A stretch of 64,000 nucleotides of DNA from Psychrobacillus psychrotolerans. GTDB lineage: Bacteria; Bacillota; Bacilli; Bacillales_A; Planococcaceae. Of this stretch, positions 47,755-55,836 are shown piece after piece (positions within the stretch are counted from its first letter, which is position 1; each line of letters opens with the position of its first letter). The notes below the pieces were generated by a model, which did no database searches, was not told the origin of the DNA, and worked only from the letters and a program-made list of their open reading frames with translations. Made by a program: the position numbers and the translations under genes. The DNA is taken from positions 173,991 through 237,990 of the forward strand of contig NZ_FOXU01000006.1 in the NCBI RefSeq assembly GCF_900115805.1, read 5' to 3'.

Positions 47755-47798
47755 AAGGCACTCGCTGACCAAAACGGACAGAAAGTGCCTTGTTTTTT
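47755..47798. terminator. Terminator between the degenerate stretch and patB
   Basis: Arms aaggcact...ctgacc and ggacag...agtgcctt, with T7 on the plus side and a T-rich tail on the minus side (patB). Confidence 0.78.
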
Positions 47799-47849
47799 TA
47801 TTCATAAAAGTCTTTTAGTACTATGAAATGATTGTGCTTTAAAATACTT

Positions 47850-49016
47850 CTATTCAAGTGATTTTTTAAAACGTTCGACGCCATCTTGAACGGTGGATAG
47901 GGGACAAGCTAGATTCATTCGCAAGAATCCCTCTCCCGCTTTTCCATACTTGGATCCTGGTTCTAGAGCAAGCTTACCAACAGTTAATAGACGATCCATC
48001 ATTTCTTTTTCAGAAAGGCCTGTCCCACGGTAATCAATCCAAACCAAATAGGTGCCTTCAGGCTTAGAAACTTTAATGCCCTCTAATTTGGAAAGATGTT
48101 CTATCACGTAATCCATGTTTACAGTTAATACCTCTAATAGTTCTTCCAACCATGGACCACCTTGTTCGTATGCGGTTTGAAGGGCGGTAAGTGAAAATAT
48201 ATTTAAGCCCATATATCCACGACTCATCGCAAGGTTCTCTAATACTTTACGTTTTTGTTCATCAGGAACCACCATAGCAGCAGCTTGAATACCTGCAAGA
48301 TTAAACGTTTTAGTTGGAGCAAAAAAAGTAATAATATTATTTGGATCTTCCGCTACATTAAGTAATGGAGTGTGCTTATTTGGTTCAAAAATGAGATCCG
48401 AATGAATTTCATCAGATAATACTAATACATTATATTGCTGACAAAGTGCAGCCATTTTCGTTAAGTCGCCTTTGCTCCAAACTTTTCCACCTGGATTATG
48501 TGGATTACATAATATAAAAGCTTTTACATCATTCTTTAAACACTTTTCAAATGAATGCCAGTCCATCTCATAGGAATTATCCATTTCTATTAACTGACTT
48601 GTAACCACTTCTCTCCCTAAATTTGTAGGGATAGTCGTAAATGGTGGATAGACTGGAGTATGAATAAGCACCTTATCGCCAACTTCTGTGAAGGCTTCGA
48701 TTACTTCCGCTATTCCTGGTATTACTCCTTGGCGAAACATAATCCACTCATTTTGTATAGTTACTTGATGCTTATCTGCAACCCATTTAGTAAGCGATGA
48801 TTTTGTTTCTTCAGGTGCCATTGAGTAACCAAATACTGGGTGCTCCATACGTGTTTGTAATGCCTCAATGATAACAGAAGGGATGGCGAAATCCATATCC
48901 GCAACCCACATAGGGAGTACTTCCGAAGCGTTATTGATAGAATATACTTGCTCTAACATATCCCATTTTGCAGAATATGTATTTCGACGATTAAAAACAG
49001 TAGAAAAAATGGACAA
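47850..49016 (-). CDS. patB: Cystathionine beta-lyase / MalY-PatB aminotransferase
   Basis: A 388-residue PLP enzyme from the TTG at 49016, seven bases after aaagggga; the longer frame starts at a TTG inside the site. Motifs: DALPMWVADMDF-like LPMWVADMDF, LCNPHNPGGKVW, SDEIHSDL, and the PLP lysine in FFAPTKTFNLAG. It cleaves cystathionine to homocysteine, pyruvate and ammonia, or acts as a C-S lyase/aminotransferase. Order patB-yugE is as in B. subtilis. Confidence 0.93.
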   Translation of the reverse strand: MSIFSTVFNRRNTYSAKWDMLEQVYSINNASEVLPMWVADMDFAIPSVIIEALQTRMEHPVFGYSMAPEETKSSLTKWVADKHQVTIQNEWIMFRQGVIPGIAEVIEAFTEVGDKVLIHTPVYPPFTTIPTNLGREVVTSQLIEMDNSYEMDWHSFEKCLKNDVKAFILCNPHNPGGKVWSKGDLTKMAALCQQYNVLVLSDEIHSDLIFEPNKHTPLLNVAEDPNNIITFFAPTKTFNLAGIQAAAMVVPDEQKRKVLENLAMSRGYMGLNIFSLTALQTAYEQGGPWLEELLEVLTVNMDYVIEHLSKLEGIKVSKPEGTYLVWIDYRGTGLSEKEMMDRLLTVGKLALEPGSKYGKAGEGFLRMNLACPLSTVQDGVERFKKSLE

Positions 49017-49091
49017 AGTGATTTCCCCTTTCAATTTATATTTATTATGTTATTATAACCCTATCTAATAAAACTAGTAAGGTGAAACTAA

Positions 49092-49352
49092 ATGGACACA
49101 ATTGAAATGAATAGAAGAGCGGTATGGACATTACAAAAATGGGATCCTTTCCACATTGGAGAGAATGCATATGAAACAGAAACGGCAGATGTTGTTGCCT
49201 ATCTACAAAATATTGACCATCCATCTGATTTAGCGAAACGAATTCAAGAAATTTATGAACATTCTTTTGAAGAATGGATTCCATTAGAAAAATGCGTAGA
49301 GATATCTTATAAGCTAATCGCTTTAAAGTATGAAATGAAATGTATTATTTAA
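49092..49352 (+). CDS. yugE: DUF1871 family protein (YugE)
   Basis: An 86-residue soluble protein (WDPFHIGENAYETETADVVAYL; FEEWIPLEKCVEISYKLIALK) that matches DUF1871. It is divergent from patB, 75 bp apart, as in B. subtilis. Function unknown. Confidence 0.87.
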   Translation: MDTIEMNRRAVWTLQKWDPFHIGENAYETETADVVAYLQNIDHPSDLAKRIQEIYEHSFEEWIPLEKCVEISYKLIALKYEMKCII

Positions 49353-49356
49353 AAAC

Positions 49357-49394
49357 AAAAAGCTTTCGGTTTTATTAAACCGAAAGCTTTTTTT
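49357..49394. terminator. Bidirectional terminator between yugE and the XRE gene
   Basis: Arms aaaaagctttcggttt and aaaccgaaagcttttt, perfect, T-run on both sides. Confidence 0.93.
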
Positions 49395-49399
49395 ATTGA

Positions 49400-49612
49400 T
49401 TAAGCTTCTTTAATACCGTCTAATAAGTTAGAAGCTGGAACTTCAAGTGCATTGGACAATCTTAGAATTGTTTGAACTGATGGTTGTTCAACGCCTGATT
49501 CGTAGGCTTCTAGCTTACCAGTACCAATTCTTGTTTTTAATGCAAGAGTTTCTAGCGTAATATTACGCTCTTCTCTAAGTTGACGTAATTGCTCATGTAA
49601 ACCTTTTTTCAT
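49400..49612 (-). CDS. Single-domain XRE-family DNA-binding protein
   Basis: A 70-residue helix-turn-helix of the Cro/CI type (LRQLREERNITLETLALKTRIGTGKLEAYESGVEQPSVQTILRL). It has no effector domain. It may repress its own or a neighbouring promoter. Its target is unknown. Confidence 0.88.
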   Translation of the reverse strand: MKKGLHEQLRQLREERNITLETLALKTRIGTGKLEAYESGVEQPSVQTILRLSNALEVPASNLLDGIKEA

Positions 49613-49698
49613 GTTAAACCCACCCCTATCTTAATGATTATATTATAACATAATTCCTCTTAAAACTTTTGATATTAATGTCAGAAAAAGTACAATTT

Positions 49699-51036
49699 TT
49701 ACATTAATAATTTCATAGCACCTTGGATGAATACCACAAGTATAGCGATTGGAGCTGCAAAACGCACAATAATATGCCAAGAATTCAGTAGAAAATCATT
49801 CAATCTAAGTTCTTGGATTAGTGTGGACTTAGAAAAATGGAAACCAGCAAATAATGATATAAACAATGCTCCCAGCGGTAATCCGATACTACTCGTTAAG
49901 AAGTCGGCGAAGTCGAAAATCGACATACCTAAGATGCGAACATCTGCTAATATACCAAAAGATAAGGCACTTGGAATACCTAATAAGAAAATGAGGAAGC
50001 CATAACTCCAAGCAGCCCGTTTCCTTCTATCATATTTAGACTTAATGCCAATTGATACAACTATTTCTAACATACTGATGGAAGAAGTAAGTGTTGCAAA
50101 CAATAGGAGAACAAAGAATAAAATTAAGAAAAATTGACCGAAAATGATTTGATCAAATACTGCTGGAATAATGATGAACGCTAACCCTGGTCCTGCGTCT
50201 GGTGAGAAGCCTAATGCAAAGACTGCTGGGAAAATAACAAGACCTGCCATAATGGATATACCGATGTTCAAAAGAGAGACGCTAAGTGCAGATGAGCTAA
50301 TATTAGTCTCCTTCGGTAAATAAGATGCATAAGTAATCATTCCAGAAATACCAACACTTAAAGAGAAGAACGCTTGGCCTAATGCAAGTAATGCAGTCTC
50401 CCATGTAAAGTAGGACCAATCCGGTACAAATAAAAACCTAATCCCTTCGATAGCACCGTCTAGTGTGAGGGACCGAATAGCTAGTACTACAAAGAAAATT
50501 AGCAAGATGGGCATCATCCATTTACTAGCTTTCTCAATTCCTCCTTTAATACCCCCAGATACAATCCAAATTGTTAACAGGATAAAAGTTGCCTGAGCAA
50601 TTAATACCTCCCATGGATTTGAAATCACAGTATCGAACAGATCATTAAAGAATGATTCACTACTACCATTTAAGCTAAATGTAATGGCGCGGAACAAATA
50701 AGATAAAATCCACCCACCAACAACACTATAGAATGATAATATGATAAATGAAAAGGCAAATCCTGCCCACCCGATTAGAAACCAAGGTTTGCCTGGAGCA
50801 AGCTTTTTGAAGCCTGTGACAGCATCTGCTTGACCTTTTCTCCCAATTACAAATTCAGCAAGCAAGATAGGAAGACCTATTAGTAAAGTACATAAGATAA
50901 ACAAGATAACAAACACACTACCCCCGTTTGTCCCTGCCATATAAGGAAATTTCCAAATAGCACCTAGTCCAATTGCACTTCCGGCTGCCGCTAATATAAA
51001 TCCTATTTTAGATCCAAAATGATCCCGATTTGTCAC
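49699..51036 (-). CDS. Sodium-dependent SNF-family transporter
   Basis: A 445-residue neurotransmitter:sodium symporter with about 11-12 helices. The N-terminal signature (FGSKIGFILAAAGSAIGLGAIWKFPYMAGTNGG) contains the Na+-site residues of LeuT-fold transporters. Such bacterial SNF proteins import amino acids such as tryptophan, leucine, tyrosine or alanine with Na+; the substrate cannot be assigned. Confidence 0.93.
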   Translation of the reverse strand: MTNRDHFGSKIGFILAAAGSAIGLGAIWKFPYMAGTNGGSVFVILFILCTLLIGLPILLAEFVIGRKGQADAVTGFKKLAPGKPWFLIGWAGFAFSFIILSFYSVVGGWILSYLFRAITFSLNGSSESFFNDLFDTVISNPWEVLIAQATFILLTIWIVSGGIKGGIEKASKWMMPILLIFFVVLAIRSLTLDGAIEGIRFLFVPDWSYFTWETALLALGQAFFSLSVGISGMITYASYLPKETNISSSALSVSLLNIGISIMAGLVIFPAVFALGFSPDAGPGLAFIIIPAVFDQIIFGQFFLILFFVLLLFATLTSSISMLEIVVSIGIKSKYDRRKRAAWSYGFLIFLLGIPSALSFGILADVRILGMSIFDFADFLTSSIGLPLGALFISLFAGFHFSKSTLIQELRLNDFLLNSWHIIVRFAAPIAILVVFIQGAMKLLM

Positions 51037-51105
51037 GAAAATACCTCCTTTAATAGGACTGTTTTATTGTACATGAGGATTTAGAGAAAATGTTAATTTA
51101 TTTTA

Positions 51106-51132
51106 CGAAACAAACTGCAATAATCTTTCGTA
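51106..51132 (+). promoter_or_regulatory. ECF-type promoter of the sigma factor gene
   Basis: cgAAAC (51106-51111), a 17-bp spacer and CGTA (51129-51132), close to the ECF consensus TGAAAC-N16/17-CGT. It lies about 35 bp before the sigma factor gene, which suggests autoregulation. Confidence 0.55.
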
Positions 51133-51166
51133 TCATCATTAGAGCACTAGAGAGAGAGGGAGGAAT

Positions 51167-51724
51167 ATGTTAGAGGTCGAGTTAATAGAAAGAGCGCAAA
51201 AAGGGGACAAAACCGCATATACAGAACTCATACATATACATCATAGAACCGTTGAAAAATTTGCATTTCAGTGTGGTGTTCAAGTTCATGACATTCCAGA
51301 TGTTACTCAAGAGGTATTTGTGAAGCTATATAGGTTCTTACATCAATTTCAGCGTGATCGGTTTACGACGTGGTTATATAAAATCACCTTAAATACTGCA
51401 AGGGATTACTACAGAAAAGAAACAAAAGAAAAGGAAAAGGAACAGAAATTGCACGTAGAAGTCGGATTAAATTATACAACGAAATCAGCGGAGGAACGAG
51501 TTTTAGTGTTTGAGGAAGACCGGCATCTCCATAATGCTATCCAAGCACTGGATGAAAAATATCGTCATCCTATTATTATGTTTTACTTTCATGAATTATC
51601 ATATGAACAAATTGCAGAAGTATTAAATGTACCCTTATCTACGATAAAAATACGGTTAATGCGAGCAAAAGCATTATTAAAATCTGCTATACAAGTGAAT
51701 GGAGGAGTCAAGCATGGACGATAA
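51167..51724 (+). CDS. ECF-type RNA polymerase sigma factor
   Basis: A 185-residue sigma-70 family protein with region 2 (DIPDVTQEVFVKLYRFLHQF, then FTTWLYKITLNTARDY) and region 4 (ALDEKYRHPIIMFYFHELSYEQIAEVLNVPLSTIKIRLMRAKALLK). There is no region 3 (group 4/ECF). Ribosome site gagggagga. The stop overlaps the next gene by 11 bp, as for a sigma/anti-sigma pair. It resembles SigW/SigM/SigX-type factors, but the subclass is not clear. Confidence 0.93.
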   Translation: MLEVELIERAQKGDKTAYTELIHIHHRTVEKFAFQCGVQVHDIPDVTQEVFVKLYRFLHQFQRDRFTTWLYKITLNTARDYYRKETKEKEKEQKLHVEVGLNYTTKSAEERVLVFEEDRHLHNAIQALDEKYRHPIIMFYFHELSYEQIAEVLNVPLSTIKIRLMRAKALLKSAIQVNGGVKHGR

Positions 51725-53831
51725 ACAATTAGAAGAACGCTTAAATCTTTTAAAATCATCCTATGATCGATTGCCTTCATCTATTGATCCTGGTGAAATT
51801 TTAACGAAAATAGAAAATGAGAATAATGTTCCTCCGATAGAAAAGAAAATCAGAGGATCAAAGCGGCAACGAATTACCGTATGGGCAGTGAGCGTAGCAA
51901 GTGTGTTAGTGATTGGACTTTTAGGAACAACATATCTAACCGACTCAGATAATACAACAACTAGTGATGAAAACTACAGCGATGAAGATATAGAAGAATT
52001 TAAAAGCCGTTATAAAGACGAACGATTAAGACGTCAAAAAATTCTTCAGATGAATGATGCGGAATTTACTACATTAGAATTTGTTCAGTACGCTGATAAT
52101 ATTTTTTCCTCCCAAATTGCCCCAGGGACTTTAGAAGGGAAAAATGATGATATTTCTATTCAAGAGGCATATGATTTGGCTATTGAAGGATTAAATCTTC
52201 CTTCTGAAATGATAGAAGTGGCTAAAAAAAGAGGTAAAATAAACGGTAAAGAAAGCTCCTATTTTGTAGATGATTTTGTTACTAAAACGGAGAATTTAAT
52301 TTTCTACTATGAGCAAATTCTACGAGATAATGAAGATGCTCTTAAAGTTGCCAAACATGAGGGAAGACTAAGTGAGCATGTACTCATTGCCAATCGATAT
52401 AATCTCTCAAAAGAAATACAAAGCATGATCGAAGTTTTGCCTAAAGAAGGATTGAAACTAGATGTAAATTTGGAAGGAACGGAATTTCGAATTATACCTG
52501 ATTGGGCCTTATTCACAAGAGACCTTTTCTCCATTTTAGATGAAAATGAGGCGCGCTATTTAGGAATGTATGAGTTAATTCCAGGTCACGGGATAGCCAC
52601 TTTGTTAGAGGAACAAGAACTATCTCAATTAGGATATTATTTAGCTAGCATAGAATTTACATTACTAAATTCAAGCGAAGGTTCGGCAATACATTCTCGC
52701 TGGGAAAATTATTACTTTGAGTTAGCAGAAAAAATTATTTTTCCATCAGACATTGGTGAAATATTAAATGATGACAATAAAATAAATATTGAAACCCAGA
52801 TGGCATGGGAGTCACTAGTAAATATTCCGGGTGTGTCACCATTAGCTACAATGATGAAGCCTATCGTTGCTTCAATGAAATCAAGTGATTGGACATACAA
52901 TGAGACCTATAAACTATTGGACATAGAGCAGCTAAGAGATTATTATCTCTTAGCCTTGGATAACAAACTAGAAACGAACAAATTAGACTGGATTTCTATA
53001 CTGCCTGATGGAGTGGAGAATAGTTTAGAGACTCCTTATACAATGTATGGAATTCATGAATTGTATAAAAAGTTCAATGAGAACTTTAATCCCCTAGTAT
53101 TACATGGAATTGGACCTATTGATATCACGCTCTTGTATCATTATGCTGATGGGCAAGATAACCATGAAATGATGTGGGAATTGATGACTAGTGATTTTAA
53201 AAATGAATATAAAAAAGAAGCATTTTTAGAGAACCCAACTTTTCAAAATATCATTGGAGATAGTGCAAAAAATCTATACTTTAACAAAGAGTATTTAATC
53301 CCGGACAATAATAATTTGAAAACCTATATTGGACAGGAAAAAGGAAGTCAAGTCAGCTATGATATACTTCTCCGTTTGGAAAATGATGATATATGGAGAA
53401 TTCAAGGAGAAGAGGATTACTTAATAAGTAAAGTAGAACCAGTGGATGATAAACTACTTCAGCGCGTTCATGATTTATATATATCCTTTGTACGAACTTA
53501 TGATCAAACAGTTTTAAAAGGGGCCACTCCTGTAGAAATTGTAGGCTTGTACTATTATTCAGCTCAGCTAAAGGATTTCGAAACACAGTATGAGTTATAT
53601 ATTAAGGATGATCGGCACCTTCAAATACCCAAAGATGAATACATGAACGCAGAACATCAACATATAGAAGATATTAGACTGGAATTTAAACAAATGGAAT
53701 TTGAAAAAAAATTGAATGGGGAGGGAGTTGTTACATTAACGAAATACCCTGATGAACAGGAGAACGTTCTTGGTTTTCAACTAATACAAACAGACAATGG
53801 ATGGAGACCACCGTTTATGCCAACACAGTGA
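51714..53831 (+). CDS. Large single-pass membrane partner of the ECF sigma factor (putative anti-sigma)
   Basis: A 705-residue protein: a 53-residue cytoplasmic N-terminus (MDDKQLEERLNLLKSSYDRLPSS...), one transmembrane segment (residues about 54-75, VWAVSVASVLVIGLLGTTYL), and an extracytoplasmic domain of about 620 residues without cysteine clusters or a known fold that I recognise. Start is ATG 51714, seven bases after ggaggag; it overlaps the sigma factor gene. By position it is probably the anti-sigma, but the size and lack of a zinc motif are unlike RsiW (about 200 residues). Confidence 0.72.
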   Translation: MDDKQLEERLNLLKSSYDRLPSSIDPGEILTKIENENNVPPIEKKIRGSKRQRITVWAVSVASVLVIGLLGTTYLTDSDNTTTSDENYSDEDIEEFKSRYKDERLRRQKILQMNDAEFTTLEFVQYADNIFSSQIAPGTLEGKNDDISIQEAYDLAIEGLNLPSEMIEVAKKRGKINGKESSYFVDDFVTKTENLIFYYEQILRDNEDALKVAKHEGRLSEHVLIANRYNLSKEIQSMIEVLPKEGLKLDVNLEGTEFRIIPDWALFTRDLFSILDENEARYLGMYELIPGHGIATLLEEQELSQLGYYLASIEFTLLNSSEGSAIHSRWENYYFELAEKIIFPSDIGEILNDDNKINIETQMAWESLVNIPGVSPLATMMKPIVASMKSSDWTYNETYKLLDIEQLRDYYLLALDNKLETNKLDWISILPDGVENSLETPYTMYGIHELYKKFNENFNPLVLHGIGPIDITLLYHYADGQDNHEMMWELMTSDFKNEYKKEAFLENPTFQNIIGDSAKNLYFNKEYLIPDNNNLKTYIGQEKGSQVSYDILLRLENDDIWRIQGEEDYLISKVEPVDDKLLQRVHDLYISFVRTYDQTVLKGATPVEIVGLYYYSAQLKDFETQYELYIKDDRHLQIPKDEYMNAEHQHIEDIRLEFKQMEFEKKLNGEGVVTLTKYPDEQENVLGFQLIQTDNGWRPPFMPTQ

Positions 53832-53905
53832 CTTTTGCCGTCATACTTCCTACTATGTTATAATTTAACATGACTATAACGTATATAAGAAAGTAGGAAC
53901 GGACC

Positions 53906-54280
53906 ATGACTCAAAATTATAAGGTAGGAGATGTTGTCACGGGTAAAGTTACAGGGATTCAACCATACGGAGCTTTTGTAAGCTTAGATGAGCAAACACA
54001 GGGTCTAGTGCATATTTCAGAAATAACATACGGGTATGTAAAAGAAGTGGAAGAATTTTTAACTGTAGGGCAAGGCGTAGAGGTGAAAATTCTAGAGATT
54101 GACGATGAGGCTGGTAAAATAAGCTTGTCCATGAGAGAACTCCAGGAAAAACCGACACTACCAAAACGTGACGATAGACCTCGGAAATCACTTCAAGATC
54201 GTATAGATGAACATGATGAAGAAGGGTTTAATTCGTTAAAGGAAAAATTAGCGGACTGGATCAAAAAATCAGCACTGTAA
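53906..54280 (+). CDS. yugI: S1-domain general stress protein 13 (YugI)
   Basis: A 124-residue protein with one S1 RNA-binding domain (residues about 5-75; VGDVVTGKVTGIQPYGAFVSL, GLVHISEIT, VKILEIDDEAGKISLSMRE) and a charged tail. This is the YugI/GSP13 family; it associates with ribosomes and RNA. Ribosome site is weak (gtaggaacgg). Confidence 0.9.
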   Translation: MTQNYKVGDVVTGKVTGIQPYGAFVSLDEQTQGLVHISEITYGYVKEVEEFLTVGQGVEVKILEIDDEAGKISLSMRELQEKPTLPKRDDRPRKSLQDRIDEHDEEGFNSLKEKLADWIKKSAL

Positions 54281-54317
54281 AAAGGGTTAGCTCTCGCAGA
54301 GATTATCCTTATGTATA

Positions 54318-54367
54318 AAAAAAGCAAGAATGTTGTTCAACAATATGAACTCATTCTTGTTTTTTTT
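54318..54367. terminator. Bidirectional terminator between yugI and the RocR-like gene
   Basis: Arms aagcaagaatg and cattcttgtt flank an inner ttgttcaacaa; A and T tracts lie on both sides. Confidence 0.82.
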
Positions 54368-54391
54368 AATATTTTGTATAAGCAGAATCTC

Positions 54392-55699
54392 TTATCGCTT
54401 CATCTTCCGTATTCGATATTGTAAATTTTGACGGCTCATGCCTAATGCTTCCGCAGCTTTAGTTATATTGCCATCAAATTTATCTAAAGCTTTTTGTAAG
54501 TAATACATTTCTGCGGATCGTAAATATTCATCTAGAGGAACCAATTCTTTATCCGACGTTATCACAAAATCCTCTGCTTTTCCTGAAGTCACATTAAAAT
54601 CCTGGACCTTTAACTTAAAGTGTAAAGGTAACATATCAAATTTTAACACTTGTTCAGTAGTTACCATTGAACTTATTTCATCTAGGAGCAGTTCCAATTC
54701 CTTCAGATTACCCGGCCATTCATACTTTAAAAAAGCTTGAACAACTTCTTCTTCAATATCCTTTATAGTGGAGCCATAACGGTTTAAATAGCGATTAAAA
54801 TAATCATACATAAAAGGAAGGATATCTTCTGTACGTTTGCGCAAAGGTGGAATACTGATTGTTACCTGGGCAAAATAATAATATAGTTCCTTGCTTAACT
54901 TATTCGAAGAAATAAGATCTACTGGGTCCTCGCCAATACTTGCTATATAAAGGTTTTGTCCTGCTTCATTTGCAGATAGAATTTGCAAAAGTTCATTTTG
55001 TAATTCGAGGGATAATAAATCAATTCTTTCACAAAATATTGTACAGTGTGACATATCAGAAAGCTCTTTTTGAAATTTTTTTATTAAAAAACTATCTGAA
55101 CTATGACAGTATAGAGAGATAAACTGTTTGTTTACTGGGGAGAGTTGGTTGTGAATTCCTTCAGCGATCAATTCCTTGCCCGTTCCAGCTTCTCCAACTA
55201 AAAGGACAGGCATTCGTACATGTGCCGCCTTTATAGAACGTTCTAATATATCTTGCATTTCTGATGAAACTGCTGTAATGCTAGAAAGGGTAATCGATTC
55301 ATTGTACCTTTTTAAAGGCTGATAAATTAGTCTCTCTAGAGCAGTGATATCGCGAGAAAACTCCACTGCTCCTATAAGTTTTTCCTCAAGACATATAGGG
55401 TATGTATCATTAATAGTGGTTATTTCTTGGCCATTACGATTCCAGTATGTCTGTTTAGCTCGTAATACTGGTTCGCCACTATGCAAAACTTTTAACAATG
55501 TACTTTCTTGTTGTTCAAATTGGAAAAGTTCGAAGATGGAACGGTCTACAACATCAGTTAAATTTAGCCCTTCAATCTCTTTCATTTTTTCATTGTAAAT
55601 AATGGTTTTGCCTGTTAAGTCAATGGCATGAATACCAACTGCTACCTGTTCGGTAGCAAATTTATAAAACGGTAGAAAATCTTTTATTTGTTCGTCCAA
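54392..55699 (-). CDS. RocR-like PAS/AAA+/Fis-type regulator lacking the sigma-54 contact motifs
   Basis: 435 residues from TTG 55699, behind gaggtgag. It has a PAS domain (about 10-110), an AAA+ core with Walker A GEAGTGKE (near 170), sensor-type segments (SIPPLRKRTEDILPFMYDYFN and YEWPGNLKELE), and a Fis-type helix-turn-helix (ALDKFDGNITKAAEALGMSRQNLQYRIRKM). The GAFTGA loop that contacts sigma-54 is absent: after ISLYC comes HSSDSFLIKKFQKELSDMSH. The Walker B site reads TIFCERI, without the usual Asp-Glu. It is divergent from rocA and probably regulates it, but is unlikely to activate sigma-54. Confidence 0.82.
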   Translation of the reverse strand: MDEQIKDFLPFYKFATEQVAVGIHAIDLTGKTIIYNEKMKEIEGLNLTDVVDRSIFELFQFEQQESTLLKVLHSGEPVLRAKQTYWNRNGQEITTINDTYPICLEEKLIGAVEFSRDITALERLIYQPLKRYNESITLSSITAVSSEMQDILERSIKAAHVRMPVLLVGEAGTGKELIAEGIHNQLSPVNKQFISLYCHSSDSFLIKKFQKELSDMSHCTIFCERIDLLSLELQNELLQILSANEAGQNLYIASIGEDPVDLISSNKLSKELYYYFAQVTISIPPLRKRTEDILPFMYDYFNRYLNRYGSTIKDIEEEVVQAFLKYEWPGNLKELELLLDEISSMVTTEQVLKFDMLPLHFKLKVQDFNVTSGKAEDFVITSDKELVPLDEYLRSAEMYYLQKALDKFDGNITKAAEALGMSRQNLQYRIRKMKR

Positions 55700-55743
55700 A
55701 AGGCTCACCTCAAAAAAATATTTCACATTTTAGAATTTTTTAC

Positions 55744-55772
55744 TTGAATTACGCAACAATCTTTTGCATTAT
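55744..55772 (+). promoter_or_regulatory. SigA promoter of rocA
   Basis: TTGAAT (55744-55749), 17 bp, CATTAT (55767-55772). A GCAA-N7-TTGC palindrome (55753-55767) fills the spacer. No -24/-12 sigma-54 element with correct spacing was found. Confidence 0.5.
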
Positions 55773-55811
55773 TATATATGTAAACTAATTAGAACTGCAA
55801 ATTTTTTTTGC
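55753..55811 (+). promoter_or_regulatory. Twin GCAA-N7-TTGC palindromes upstream of rocA
   Basis: gcaacaatcttttgc (55753-55767) and gcaaattttttttgc (55797-55811) have the same 4-7-4 architecture; centres are 44 bp apart, close to four helical turns. The first lies in the promoter spacer, the second just before the rocA ribosome site. They are candidate operators for the divergent RocR-like regulator. Confidence 0.5.
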
Positions 55812-55836
55812 ACCCAAATCGAAGGAGGATATTAAA

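Noticed and set aside
47590..47805. A 71-codon minus-strand frame in the degenerate stretch
   Set aside because: It starts inside a terminator hairpin, has no ribosome site and matches no family I know.
55750..55811. A sigma-54 (-24/-12) promoter at rocA
   Set aside because: The GC...TTGCA-like blocks are two bases too far apart and lack the GG of the -24. The divergent regulator also lacks GAFTGA.
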